Positions 51,680 to 59,975 of a stretch of 64,000 nt of DNA are shown one piece after another. The DNA is taken from NCBI RefSeq assembly GCF_009857915.1, contig NZ_WWCM01000008.1, forward strand, positions 1 to 64,000, given 5' to 3'. The DNA comes from Duganella qianjiadongensis (GTDB lineage Bacteria > Pseudomonadota > Gammaproteobacteria > Burkholderiales > Burkholderiaceae_D). The translations under genes and the position numbers were made by a program. The stretch's first letter is position 1; each line of letters starts with the position of its first letter. The notes under the pieces are model-generated. The model worked only from the letters and a program-made list of their open reading frames with translations, made no database searches and was not told where the DNA came from.

Positions 51680-52063
51680 ATGAAAACCCTGATTGCCGCT
51701 TTAGTTGCCACTTCCATTGCCGCCCTGAGTCTGGGCACTGCCCACGCAGGCGATGCAATGGTGCAGGTGAAACCTACCCCCAGCTATCACCTGAACCAGC
51801 AGGAACTGTACGATCTGGAACAGTCGTTTGCGCTTAGCAACGGCCAGACCATGAAGTTCACCACTAACCTGAACCGTATCTATGTGCGGGTGGATCGCGG
51901 CGCACGGGTAGAGATATTCCCTGTGGCGAAAGACCGCTTCCAGAGCGAAGCGGGGACCCAGTTCGAGTTCCGCGATGATAACGAAACCGTGGCTGTAGCG
52001 AATTTCGGTCTGCTGCCTATGGCAGAAGCTCCCGCCAAGGCGATGGTGCTGGCGCGCCGTTAA
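51680..52063 (+). CDS. Small exported protein of unknown function
   Basis: This 127-residue protein has an N-terminal signal peptide (LIAALVATSIAALSLGTAHA, cleavage after AHA). The start ATG at 51680 has CGGAGCACACC. The mature part holds SYHLNQQELYDLEQSFALSN, MKFTTNLNRIYVRVD and QFEFRDDNETVAVANFG, ending in a basic tail. It looks like a small beta-sheet periplasmic protein. I do not recognise a family. It lies downstream of the tRNA after a 291-bp non-coding stretch in which I see nothing definite, and converges with the GT39-type gene. Confidence 0.7.
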   Translation: MKTLIAALVATSIAALSLGTAHAGDAMVQVKPTPSYHLNQQELYDLEQSFALSNGQTMKFTTNLNRIYVRVDRGARVEIFPVAKDRFQSEAGTQFEFRDDNETVAVANFGLLPMAEAPAKAMVLARR

Positions 52064-52139
52064 TGAAGCCGGCGAGCGCTCGCCCGCTTGAATCTGTTGC
52101 GGCGCGCCGTGTAGGCGCGCCGCTAGCATGGCCGACAGC

Positions 52140-53864
52140 CTAGTCGGCCCGGCGGTATAGGCGGAAGCGTTCTTCGCGGTCCGCCGCACGCCGTCCTTCC
52201 CACAACAGTTCCCACTGCTTGCCGCGGTACTGCGGCAGTATCTCGTGCTCATCCCTGACCCGTATGCTGTCCTGCAGTAGCAGCAGATTGCAGCGTTGCG
52301 GCTGTATGCCTTCGAACGGCAGGGCCGCGTAATAGGCGAACGAGGCGCGCTGGGCCGGGCCCACATTGGTGGCGATGCAGCCGCCACCCGCCGGTACTTT
52401 TTCCGCAATCTGGCGCGCTACGGCCGCGTAGCTCTTCGAGTAATTGACGTCCGGCAGGAACAAGGTCATCAGCAGGATCCAGATCAGTATCAGACCACCG
52501 GAGGACAGCACCACGGCGCGCCACAGCACGGCCGGCTGGCGCGAGATACGCCAGTGCACCAGCGCGAACCAGCCTGCCGTGGCGGCCAGCGCCACCAGCA
52601 GCGCGATCCAGCCCAGTTCCGGGGTAAAGCCGGGCACCAGTTTCAGCGCGTTCTTGGCCGCTTTCGGCGGCCAGCCCGTCAGCTTGGCGAACCAGAATAT
52701 CCAGATGACGGCGGCGCACAGCGTCAGCGCCATGACGGAGAACCAGTCGATGGCGTTGATGGCCCCCCGCTTCATGGTCAGCAGGCCGAAGGCGGCCATG
52801 ATGGACAGCGGCGGCAGCAGCACCAGTAGCTGGCTCTGTTCCGGCAGCGGATTGAACAGGGTCAGCAGCATGCCCATGGTGACAAACGCCAGCGGCACCA
52901 CGATGTGCAGCGCGCGGCGCTGGCGCCGCCAGGCCCAGACGGCCCAGCCGGCAAACGGCCAGGCCGGCCAGTAGAACCAGGTGCCTACGCGCAGGAAGAA
53001 TTTGATCGACAATATGCCGGGCAGGGCTAGCTGTTCCAGATTCCAGCCCAGCCATGCCTGCAGCGGCTGCTGGCCGTAGGGTTGCAACAGCTGGGCCGGC
53101 AGCAGCCACAGGGCAGCTACGGCAACGCCTACGGCCAGCGTGGCAGCCAGATCGCGCGCGGCGCGGATGGCGGGCTGGTCCAGCCAGCGGGTGCAGGCAA
53201 ACAGGGCCAGCATCAGGCAGACGGGGGTAATCCAGCCGCGCGTCAGCGTCAGCAGGCCGACGGCCAGACCACTCAGAGCGGCATTGCGCAGCGATGGTGC
53301 TTCCACATAGCGCACGGTGCGGTACAGCAGCAGGGCCACCAGCGACACCTGCAGCGCTTCCGAAGTGGTTTCATGGCTGTGCAGCAGCAGGCCCAGACAG
53401 CCCAGATAGATCAGTACGGCAGCATCGGCCAGGGTGCGGCCGAAGTCGTTCGGTTCGGGCTGGCCGCCAAAGGCCAGCCGCAGCGGCTGGGCATCCTGGC
53501 GGCGGCCCAGATTGAAGGTGGCATACCATAGCGACAGCACGCCTAGCAGGAAGATGCCGACGGTGGCCACGCGCGCCGCCAGCACGTCGCCCAGCAAGGG
53601 GCCGAACAGCTTGATACCGAACGCGCCCAGCCAGAACGCCAGCGGGCCTTCCTCCGGCATGGACAGGCCGGCGATATTCGGCCACAGCCAGTCCTGCCAG
53701 TTGCCGTGTGCCATGGTCCACATGATGCCGAAACTGGCAGCGTCGTCGTTCTTCCACGGTTCGCGTCCGATCAGGCCGGGCAGGATGTAGAGCAGGCCGA
53801 GGGCGAACAGGGCCCAGCGCGGCAGGGCTAGCGTGGCGGCGGCAGGAAGACGGACTGGCTTCAT
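52140..53864 (-). CDS. Membrane glycosyltransferase, ArnT/GT39-like (GT-C fold)
   Basis: This 574-residue polytopic protein has about 11-12 hydrophobic helices. The N-terminal motif LIGREPWKNDDAASFGIMW places an acidic pair (WKNDD) in the first periplasmic loop, as in ArnT and protein O-mannosyltransferase GT-C enzymes. LLHSHETTSEALQVSLVALL and LLTRGWITPVCLML match the family, and a soluble C-terminal periplasmic domain follows the last helix (VNYSKSYAAVARQIAEKVPAGGG). Such enzymes use polyprenyl-phosphate sugars to modify lipid A or other envelope molecules. The donor/acceptor is not known; no arn genes are nearby. It is monocistronic and convergent with the small exported protein gene. Confidence 0.85.
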   Translation of the reverse strand: MKPVRLPAAATLALPRWALFALGLLYILPGLIGREPWKNDDAASFGIMWTMAHGNWQDWLWPNIAGLSMPEEGPLAFWLGAFGIKLFGPLLGDVLAARVATVGIFLLGVLSLWYATFNLGRRQDAQPLRLAFGGQPEPNDFGRTLADAAVLIYLGCLGLLLHSHETTSEALQVSLVALLLYRTVRYVEAPSLRNAALSGLAVGLLTLTRGWITPVCLMLALFACTRWLDQPAIRAARDLAATLAVGVAVAALWLLPAQLLQPYGQQPLQAWLGWNLEQLALPGILSIKFFLRVGTWFYWPAWPFAGWAVWAWRRQRRALHIVVPLAFVTMGMLLTLFNPLPEQSQLLVLLPPLSIMAAFGLLTMKRGAINAIDWFSVMALTLCAAVIWIFWFAKLTGWPPKAAKNALKLVPGFTPELGWIALLVALAATAGWFALVHWRISRQPAVLWRAVVLSSGGLILIWILLMTLFLPDVNYSKSYAAVARQIAEKVPAGGGCIATNVGPAQRASFAYYAALPFEGIQPQRCNLLLLQDSIRVRDEHEILPQYRGKQWELLWEGRRAADREERFRLYRRAD

Positions 53865-53923
53865 TGATCAGTGGTCGAGTCGAGTAGTATGCGAGTATGA
53901 AGGAAACGGCTTGGCCTAGAAAC

Positions 53924-53950
53924 AAAAAAAGCAGCCAGAGGCTGCTTTTT
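53924..53950 (-). terminator. Intrinsic terminator of rpmE2
   Basis: On the minus strand AAAAAGCAGCC pairs with GGCTGCTTTTT around TCT, followed by T-rich sequence. It lies 18 bp beyond the rpmE2 stop at 53968 and ahead of the GT39-type gene start. Confidence 0.85.
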
Positions 53951-53967
53951 CTGACGTAGCGGCTCGA

Positions 53968-54237
53968 TTAGCCTGCTGCGACGGCAGTTTTGGAACCAAC
54001 GGAACCAAACTTCTGACGGAATTTTTCCACGCGACCAGCGGTGTCGACGATCTTGTGCTTACCGGTGTAGAACGGGTGCGATTCAGCCGAAACCTCGATC
54101 TTGATCAGCGGGTATTGTTTACCTTCGTGCTCGATGGTTTCACGGGTCTGGATGGTCGAACGGGTAACGAATTTGAAATCGCACGACAGGTCGTGGAACA
54201 CAACTTCGCGGTACTCTGGGTGGCCTTCTGGTTTCAT
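53968..54237 (-). CDS. rpmE2: 50S ribosomal protein L31 type B
   Basis: L31 bridges the 50S and 30S subunits. This 89-residue form is type B: it begins [21 protein letters not shown] and has [26 protein letters not shown], but lacks the zinc-binding Cys set (CxxC) of type A (zinc-containing) L31. Type B copies are used in zinc-poor conditions in bacteria that have both; whether a type A copy exists elsewhere cannot be known here. A consensus TATAAT lies about 110 bp upstream, next to the rho terminator. Its own terminator is at 53924. Confidence 0.96.
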   Translation of the reverse strand: MKPEGHPEYREVVFHDLSCDFKFVTRSTIQTRETIEHEGKQYPLIKIEVSAESHPFYTGKHKIVDTAGRVEKFRQKFGSVGSKTAVAAG

Positions 54238-54344
54238 AATTGCTCTCGGTTGAGTAGGTAGCCAAACAGCACTTCGTCGGTCGCTACTGCTTCTTGACCC
54301 GATTGCCGCTCACTTGCCTGATTTAAAAAATAATACGGTCGCGT

Positions 54345-54373
54345 ATTATACAAGAAAATCGGGCCCGTGCCAC
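54345..54373 (-). promoter_or_regulatory. Promoter candidate for rpmE2
   Basis: On the minus strand a perfect TATAAT (54350-54345) is preceded after 17 bases by GTGGCA (54373-54368), 4 of 6 to consensus. The -35 overlaps the rho terminator hairpin, so the rho 3' end and the rpmE2 promoter share DNA. The leader would be about 100 bases. Confidence 0.55.
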
Positions 54374-54395
54374 GCTTTGCGCGGTCCGGGCCCGA
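54355..54395 (-). terminator. Terminator of rho
   Basis: TCGGGCCCG (54359-54367) and CGGGCCCGA (54387-54395) form a 9-bp perfect stem, with further internal pairing. On the minus strand it is followed by TTTTCTTG. It lies 29 bp beyond the rho stop. Confidence 0.7.
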
Positions 54396-54423
54396 CGGGC
54401 AGGATGGGGGGGGCTAACGAGAT

Positions 54424-55686
54424 TTAGCCGCCGCGCCTCATCATGTCGAAGAACTCACCGTTGTTCTTGGTGGCCTTCATCTTGTCGAGGATGAACTCCA
54501 TCGCCTCGATCTCGTCCATCGAGTACAGCAGCTTGCGCAGTATCCAGATCTTCTGCAGCTGGTCAGGCTTGATCAGCAGTTCTTCGCGGCGGGTGCCCGA
54601 TTTGTTCAGGTTGATCGCCGGATACACGCGTTTCTCGGCCAGACGGCGTTCCAGGTGCACCTCCATGTTGCCGGTACCCTTGAATTCTTCGTAGATCACG
54701 TCATCCATGCGCGAACCGGTTTCGATCAGCGCGGTAGCGATAATGGTCAGCGAACCGCCTTCCTCGATATTACGTGCAGCACCGAAGAAGCGCTTAGGAC
54801 GTTGCAGCGCGTTGGCATCCACACCGCCGGTCAGCACTTTGCCGGAAGCCGGGATCACGGTGTTGTAGGCACGCGCCAGACGGGTGATGGAGTCGAGCAG
54901 AATCACCACGTCTTTTTTCATTTCGACCAGGCGCTTGGCTTTTTCCAGCACCATCTCGGCAACCTGCACGTGGCGGGTGGCCGGCTCGTCGAAGGTGGAG
55001 GCGACCACTTCGCCGCGCACCGAGCGTTGCATTTCCGTCACTTCTTCCGGACGTTCGTCGATCAGCAGCACGATCAGGGTCACATCCGGATGGTTGGCAG
55101 TAATCGCATGGGCGATGTGCTGCAACATCACGGACTTACCGGATTTGGGCGATGCCACCAGCAGGCCGCGCTGGCCTTTGCCGATAGGCGAAATCAGGTC
55201 GACGATACGGCCGGTGATGTTTTCCGTACCGTTGATGTCACGTTCCAGACGCAGCGGCTCGTTCGGATGCAGCGGCGTCAGATTCTCGAACAATATGCGG
55301 TGTTTCGATGCTTCCGGCGATTCGCCATTGACCTTGTCCACCTTGACCAGGGCGAAATAGCGTTCGCCGTCTTTCGGGGTACGTACTTCACCTTCGATCG
55401 AATCACCGGTGTGCAGGTTGAAACGACGGATTTGCGAAGGCGAAATATAGATGTCGTCGGTCGACGCCATATAGCTGGCGTCGGGCGAACGGAGGAAACC
55501 GAAACCGTCGGGCAGCACTTCCAGAGCGCCGTCGCCGAAGATCTGTTCACCAGCCTTGGCGCGCTTTTTCAGGATAGCGAACATCAGCTCCTGTTTGCGC
55601 AGCCGGGCGGCGTTGTCGATATCAAGACCGATGGCCATCTCGAGCAGCGCCGAGACGTGTAAGGCCTTTAATTCAGATAAATGCAT
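54424..55686 (-). CDS. rho: Transcription termination factor Rho
   Basis: Rho is the hexameric RNA-dependent helicase that ends transcription at C-rich sites. It has 420 residues, the usual E. coli-like length without a large insertion. Features are the N-terminal helix bundle ([16 protein letters not shown]), the OSB RNA-binding domain with [32 protein letters not shown] (about 62-93), Walker [13 protein letters not shown], Walker [17 protein letters not shown], the Q loop [14 protein letters not shown], and the R-finger/C-terminal [11 protein letters not shown]. It lies 129 bp downstream of trxA on the same strand, the classic trxA-rho order. A hairpin in the leader (55756) may take part in autogenous control. 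Confidence 0.99.
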   Translation of the reverse strand: MHLSELKALHVSALLEMAIGLDIDNAARLRKQELMFAILKKRAKAGEQIFGDGALEVLPDGFGFLRSPDASYMASTDDIYISPSQIRRFNLHTGDSIEGEVRTPKDGERYFALVKVDKVNGESPEASKHRILFENLTPLHPNEPLRLERDINGTENITGRIVDLISPIGKGQRGLLVASPKSGKSVMLQHIAHAITANHPDVTLIVLLIDERPEEVTEMQRSVRGEVVASTFDEPATRHVQVAEMVLEKAKRLVEMKKDVVILLDSITRLARAYNTVIPASGKVLTGGVDANALQRPKRFFGAARNIEEGGSLTIIATALIETGSRMDDVIYEEFKGTGNMEVHLERRLAEKRVYPAINLNKSGTRREELLIKPDQLQKIWILRKLLYSMDEIEAMEFILDKMKATKNNGEFFDMMRRGG

Positions 55687-55755
55687 ATGTGTTGAGTGTC
55701 CCGTGACGGGAAAGTAAAGGTAGGGGAGGGAACGACGTGGTGTTATTCAGAAGGC

Positions 55756-55775
55756 GACGTTGCGGGCGCAACGTC
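55756..55775 (-). other. Perfect hairpin in the trxA-rho gap
   Basis: GACGTTGCG (55756-55764) and CGCAACGTC (55767-55775) form a 9-bp stem. With its position 41 bp past the trxA stop it may be the trxA 3' end or part of the rho leader. No T-run follows on the minus strand. Confidence 0.55.
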
Positions 55776-55815
55776 GTCCGTGCGGCCGCCGCAGCGGCTC
55801 TGCCAGATATTCTAC

Positions 55816-56142
55816 TTAGATATTGCTGTCGATGAAAGAGGTCAGCTGACCTTTTGCCATGGCGCCAACTTTCTGGGCGGCGGCAACACCGTTCTTGAAC
55901 AGAATCAGGGTAGGAATGCCACGGATGCCGAACTTGGCTGGCACAGCCTGGTTGGAGTCCACGTCCAGCTTGGCGATGGTCAGCTTGCCGTCGTATTCCT
56001 TGGCCACTTCTTCCAGGATCGGGGCGATGCTCTTGCATGGACCGCACCATTCAGCCCAGAAGTCTACCAGCACAGGGCGGTCGGACTTGAGCACGTCGGC
56101 TTCGAAGGATGCATCGGTAATGTGTTTGATATTTTCGCTCAT
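55816..56142 (-). CDS. trxA: Thioredoxin
   Basis: This is a 108-residue cytosolic disulfide reductant. The start at 56142 ([18 protein letters not shown]) is preceded by GAGGAAAAT; the open frame upstream is accidental. The active site is [13 protein letters not shown] (Cys33 and Cys36), then [20 protein letters not shown] with the conserved cis-proline, and [12 protein letters not shown] near the end. It reduces ribonucleotide reductase, methionine sulfoxide reductase (MsrA at 23785 uses thioredoxin) and others. trxA-rho is a gene pair conserved in many proteobacteria. Confidence 0.98.
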   Translation of the reverse strand: MSENIKHITDASFEADVLKSDRPVLVDFWAEWCGPCKSIAPILEEVAKEYDGKLTIAKLDVDSNQAVPAKFGIRGIPTLILFKNGVAAAQKVGAMAKGQLTSFIDSNI

Positions 56143-56367
56143 ATTTTCCTCAATCGAGGTTCTGTCGGATGAATAACGCCTGGGGATTATGCCACTAGTC
56201 AGCAAGGTCATCAGGGTTGCCTGGTGGGCAGCACATGGGGACCAAATGCGCGAATTCAATGTGCTAGAGGGGATGGCAACAAGATCGGCAGGCGAGGATG
56301 GCAGAAATAATAACCCATTTTTTAAAAATGTGCGGCAAATTGTCGCAGGGGCTGAAATTTTTCCCGT

Positions 56368-57969
56368 CTAGTGGCCGGCGGGGGCATTCTGTGCCGCGCT
56401 TTGCGTCGCGCTGCTGGTGCGCGGCGCTGTTGCCGGGGCAGGGCGCAGGCTGAGCACCAGCGCGCTGACGGCGCGGCGCTCGTCGGCTACCGGCTCGATA
56501 TCGGCCAGCAGCCATAGCACGCTGCCGTCCGGGCAGGGCAGGCCGAGGATGGCGTCGGTCACGGGGGCAGCCGTCGCCAGTGCCAGTTGCAGCGGGTGGT
56601 TGCCGGCGTCGTAAAAACTGCCATCGGCACGCAGGGCCGGCCAGCATAGCTGCCCTGCGGGCGGCGCGGCCTGTGCCAGTATCTGCTGGGCGCGCGGGTT
56701 GGCGGCGCGGAGCTGGCCGTCGGGATCGAGCAGCAGCAGGGCACCGGCGGCGGCGTCCTGCAGGGTGCGCTGGCTGGCAGCTTGCGCGTGCACTGCGCTG
56801 TCGGCCGTGGCTGGGGTGGCGGCAGCGGGCGGCGCGTCACTGCTGGCAGGCGCGGCGCCGCGGGCTGCGGGGGCGGCATGCGGCAGCAGGCGGTGGCGCA
56901 GGCGCCAGAGCAGGCCGGCAATCAGCAGCAGCACCAGTGCCGGCAGCAGGGTAGGCAGATAGCGGCGCCAGCCTTGCTGCTGCTCGGGCTGATACAGGAA
57001 ACCATCGAGCTTGAAGTCTTCCGGCAGCATGCCTTGCGCCATATAGCTGCTGGCGATGGCCTGCCAGCGCACGGGATCGCTGTAGCCGAGTTCCGTGCTG
57101 TCCTGCGCCAGCAGCGGCACGATGTGCTGGGCTTCGTACAGCAGGTGCTCGCGGCTGTGGCGCTGCGGATAGCGGGCGCGGATCAGGTCGACCATTTCGT
57201 CCGGATGCTGCATGGCGTAAGCCCAGCCGCGCAGGGTGGCGGCCCGCACGGCTGCCGCGCGTTGCGGGTGGTCGCGCAATTCGCTTTCGGTGGTGTACAG
57301 CACGTCGCCGTAGAAGTCGTCGCCCTGCGCGCGCGGCGTCAGGATCTGGTAGCCCAGGCTGCTGTGCTCGAGGATGTAGGGCGCTTCCGTGGTGTAGATG
57401 GACATGGCATCGACGCGGCCATCGAGCAGATCGTCGTAGCTGAAGTTGTGCGCTACCGGCAGCAGCGATTCGGTGGGCACACCCTGCTTGCGCAGGAATA
57501 GCGCCAGTTCTTCATTGTTCGGCGCCAGCATGATGCGGCTGTTCGGCCCCAGGCTGGCTTTGCCGCCGGCATCGCGCCGCACCAGCAGGGCCGCAGCCGA
57601 GTGCTGGTAGAGCGACGCCAGCACCACCACCGGCAGTCCGCGTGCGCGCGCTGCCAGCAGGGCGGTATTGCCGATGCCGTACTGGGCTTCGCCCTGCAGC
57701 ACGGTTTGCAGGCTGTCCTGTCCGGGCCTCGCTTCCAGCAGCCGCACGTCCAGCCCCGCTGCGCGGTAATAGCCCTGATCCTGTGCGGCATAGTAGCCGG
57801 CGAACTGGAACTGGTGCAGCCATTTGAGCTGGATGGCGACGGTTTCGCCGGCGCTGGCGCTGGCGGCCAGCAGCAGGCCGAAGGCCAGACCGCTGCACAG
57901 GCGGCACAAAGGGGAAAGCCTGATAGCTATGCGGCGCACAAAGCAGACTGGTGAGCGGCGCATCGTCAT
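56368..57969 (-). CDS. Exported NMT1/THI5-like binding domain with membrane helix and PAS domain, no output domain
   Basis: This is a 533-residue membrane protein. A signal peptide (to about residue 40) leads to an NMT1/THI5-like periplasmic binding domain (about 41-320) with AIQLKWLHQFQFAGYYAAQDQGYYRAAGL (45-73) and NFSYDDLLDGRVDAMSIYTTEAPYIL (175-200). A transmembrane helix at 338-357 and an Ala/Pro-rich linker (362-400) follow, then a PAS domain (402-508) and a disordered tail. In relatives the NMT1 part is an N-terminal sensor of diguanylate cyclases or histidine kinases; here no GGDEF, EAL or kinase domain follows, and the next 225 bp contain none. The gene begins 6 bp after hutC. The ligand (pyrimidine-like) and output are unknown. 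Confidence 0.85.
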   Translation of the reverse strand: MTMRRSPVCFVRRIAIRLSPLCRLCSGLAFGLLLAASASAGETVAIQLKWLHQFQFAGYYAAQDQGYYRAAGLDVRLLEARPGQDSLQTVLQGEAQYGIGNTALLAARARGLPVVVLASLYQHSAAALLVRRDAGGKASLGPNSRIMLAPNNEELALFLRKQGVPTESLLPVAHNFSYDDLLDGRVDAMSIYTTEAPYILEHSSLGYQILTPRAQGDDFYGDVLYTTESELRDHPQRAAAVRAATLRGWAYAMQHPDEMVDLIRARYPQRHSREHLLYEAQHIVPLLAQDSTELGYSDPVRWQAIASSYMAQGMLPEDFKLDGFLYQPEQQQGWRRYLPTLLPALVLLLIAGLLWRLRHRLLPHAAPAARGAAPASSDAPPAAATPATADSAVHAQAASQRTLQDAAAGALLLLDPDGQLRAANPRAQQILAQAAPPAGQLCWPALRADGSFYDAGNHPLQLALATAAPVTDAILGLPCPDGSVLWLLADIEPVADERRAVSALVLSLRPAPATAPRTSSATQSAAQNAPAGH

Positions 57970-57975
57970 GGTCTG

Positions 57976-58698
57976 CTAGTAGCCTACGCTGCCGGCAAAC
58001 TGGTAGCGGTGGCCCGGATGCCACATGGTGGCGAGTGAGGCTACCTGGCCGTTGGAGCGGGTCTGGCGGCGCAGCACCAGACAGGGCTGGCGGGTGTCGA
58101 TGGCCAGCATGTCGGCAATGTCGCGCGGGGCGGGCAGGGCTTCGATGCTGTAGGTGGCATCCTGCAGCGGTGCAGCACGCATCAGGTATTCATTCGGCGT
58201 GATGCTGGCGTAGTCCTGTTCCATATAGTCAGGCGCCAGCTTGGGGTTGGCCCAGCGGTCTTCCACCTGTATCGGCACGCCATTCTCGAAATGCACGATC
58301 ACCGAATGGAACAATGGATGGCCGACCGGCAGATCGAACTGGCGGGCCAGCAGTTCGCTGGCCTTGCCGCGTTCCAGCTGCTGCAGGCTGCTGCGGTGGG
58401 CGTGGCCGCGCGCGCGGATTTCGTCGGCGATGGAGCGGATTTCCACCAGCGTGGCCTGCACCTTCTGTTGCGCCACGTAGGTGCCCGAGCCCTGACGGCG
58501 CGTGAGCACCTGCTCGGCGGTGAGTTCGCGCACGGCGCGGTTGACAGTCATGCGCGATACCCCGAACTGTTTGACCAGCGCCTGCTCGGACGGAATCACA
58601 TCGCCTTCTTTCCAGGTGCCGTTGGCGATCTGGGAAAGCAGATAGTCCTTGATACGCTGGAATATCGGGGTATTTTCTGACTGTGCTACGGCTTCCAA
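57976..58698 (-). CDS. hutC: GntR/HutC-family transcriptional regulator (histidine utilization repressor-like)
   Basis: This 240-residue regulator has a GntR wHTH (PIFQRIKDYLLSQIANGTWKEGDVIPSEQALVKQFGVSRMTVNRAVREL, positions about 11-59) and a C-terminal UTRA ligand domain. The sequence around ARGHAHRSSLQQLERGKAS, PVGHPLFHSVIVHFENGVPIQVEDRWANP, and PNEYLMRAAPLQDATYSIEALP matches HutC, which senses urocanate in the hut pathway. No hutH, hutU or hutI is in the window, so the target genes may lie elsewhere or the protein has a different role. It precedes the NMT1-PAS gene by 6 bp. The first ATG at 58698 is used; AGCCGTTT precedes without a strong ribosome site. Confidence 0.88.
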   Translation of the reverse strand: MEAVAQSENTPIFQRIKDYLLSQIANGTWKEGDVIPSEQALVKQFGVSRMTVNRAVRELTAEQVLTRRQGSGTYVAQQKVQATLVEIRSIADEIRARGHAHRSSLQQLERGKASELLARQFDLPVGHPLFHSVIVHFENGVPIQVEDRWANPKLAPDYMEQDYASITPNEYLMRAAPLQDATYSIEALPAPRDIADMLAIDTRQPCLVLRRQTRSNGQVASLATMWHPGHRYQFAGSVGY

Positions 58699-58883
58699 AC
58701 GGCTTCTCCGAGGGGCGCCGGACTGGCGCGCTGCGTTTCATTCTAGCATTGGCTGCTTGCCAGTTGAGCATCTTTGTGAATTTTTCTCATAGCGGCGTAC
58801 AATTCAAAAGCAAGCGCCGGAGTGCGACGCTGCGCGGCGCCGGATAAGCTGGTGACCTACCTTATCCGAAGCAGGAGTCCAAG

Positions 58884-59975
58884 ATGGGCAAGACAGCAAA
58901 GCACAGCACACAGTCCGACCCGGCCGCCGCCTACCAGAGCGAGGCGCAGCGCTGGGCCGCCGTGCAGCAGCGCGATGGCGCGGCCGACGGCATCTTCTGG
59001 TATTCGGTGCGCAGCACGGGCGTGTACTGCCGGCCCTCGTGCGGCGCCCGTCCCGCGCTGCGTCAGAACGTGGCCTTCCACGCCAGCCGCGCGGACGCAG
59101 AAGCGGCCGGTTTCCGCCCCTGCTTGCGCTGCAAACCGGATCAGCCGCCGCTGGCCGAACGGCAGGCCGCGCTGGTGGCGCAGGCCTGCCGCCTCATCGA
59201 ACAGGCGGAAACTCCGCCCGAGCTCGATGCGCTGGCCGCCGCCGTGGGCCTGTCGCGTTTCCACTTCCACCGCATCTTCAAGGCTGTTACCGGCATTACG
59301 CCCAAAGCCTATGCCAGCGCCCAGCGCGCACGGCGGGTGCAGCAGGAACTGGGCGCCGCAGCCAGCGTGACGGACGCCATGTACGCCGCCGGCTACAATT
59401 CCAGTGGCCGCTTTTATGCCCAGTCGCCGGGTGTGCTGGGCATGACGCCGGGCGCCTACCGTGCCGGTGGCCGCGGCAGCCAGATCCGCTTTGCCATCGC
59501 CCAGTGCTCGCTGGGCGCGATACTGGTGGCCAGCACGGAGCAGGGCATCTGCGCCATCCTGATCGACGATGATCCGGCCTTCCTGCTGCGCGATCTGCAG
59601 GACCGCTTTCCTGCTGCCGAACTGCTGGGTGCCGACGCCGATTACGAACAGGTGGTGGCGCGCGTGGTGGGGATGGTGGAGCAGCCTTCGCTGGGGCTGG
59701 ACCTGCCGCTCGATGTGCGCGGCACAGCCTTCCAGCAGCGTGTCTGGCAGGTGCTGCGCGAAATTCCGGCGGGTCAGACCGTCAGCTACGCCGAACTGGC
59801 GCAGCGCGTGGGCCTGCCGCGCGGCGCGCGCGCGGTGGCCAGTGCCTGTGCCGCCAATGCGCTGGCGGTGGCGATCCCCTGCCATCGCGTGGTGCGCAAT
59901 GATGGCAGCATTTCCGGCTATCGCTGGGGAGTGGAACGCAAAGCCCAGTTACTGGAACGGGAGGCACAGCAGTGA
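58884..59975 (+). CDS. ada: Bifunctional Ada: O6-methylguanine-DNA methyltransferase and AraC-type activator
   Basis: Ada repairs alkylated DNA by accepting methyl groups and, when methylated on its N-terminal Cys, activates the adaptive response. This 363-residue protein has all parts: a zinc/phosphotriester domain with Cys49, Cys53, Cys80, Cys83 (GVYCRPSCGAR and FRPCLRCKPD), an AraC-type HTH (SRFHFHRIFKAVTGITPKAY), and the C-terminal MGMT domain with RGTAFQQRVWQVLREIPAG and acceptor Cys333 in IPCHRVVRNDGSI. The start has GCAGGAGT. Its stop overlaps the GTG of a 2OG-Fe(II) oxygenase gene, forming a two-gene repair operon. No separate alkB gene is seen. Confidence 0.97.
   Translation: MGKTAKHSTQSDPAAAYQSEAQRWAAVQQRDGAADGIFWYSVRSTGVYCRPSCGARPALRQNVAFHASRADAEAAGFRPCLRCKPDQPPLAERQAALVAQACRLIEQAETPPELDALAAAVGLSRFHFHRIFKAVTGITPKAYASAQRARRVQQELGAAASVTDAMYAAGYNSSGRFYAQSPGVLGMTPGAYRAGGRGSQIRFAIAQCSLGAILVASTEQGICAILIDDDPAFLLRDLQDRFPAAELLGADADYEQVVARVVGMVEQPSLGLDLPLDVRGTAFQQRVWQVLREIPAGQTVSYAELAQRVGLPRGARAVASACAANALAVAIPCHRVVRNDGSISGYRWGVERKAQLLEREAQQ

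Noticed and set aside
54406..54413. Run of eight G beside the rho stop codon
   Set aside because: A single homopolymer in a GC-rich genome; no other repeat structure, and outside the coding frame.
56143..56367. Hidden output domain continuing the NMT1-PAS protein in another frame
   Set aside because: The 225 bp downstream contain no GGDEF, EAL or kinase motif in any frame, so a simple frameshift does not explain the missing output.
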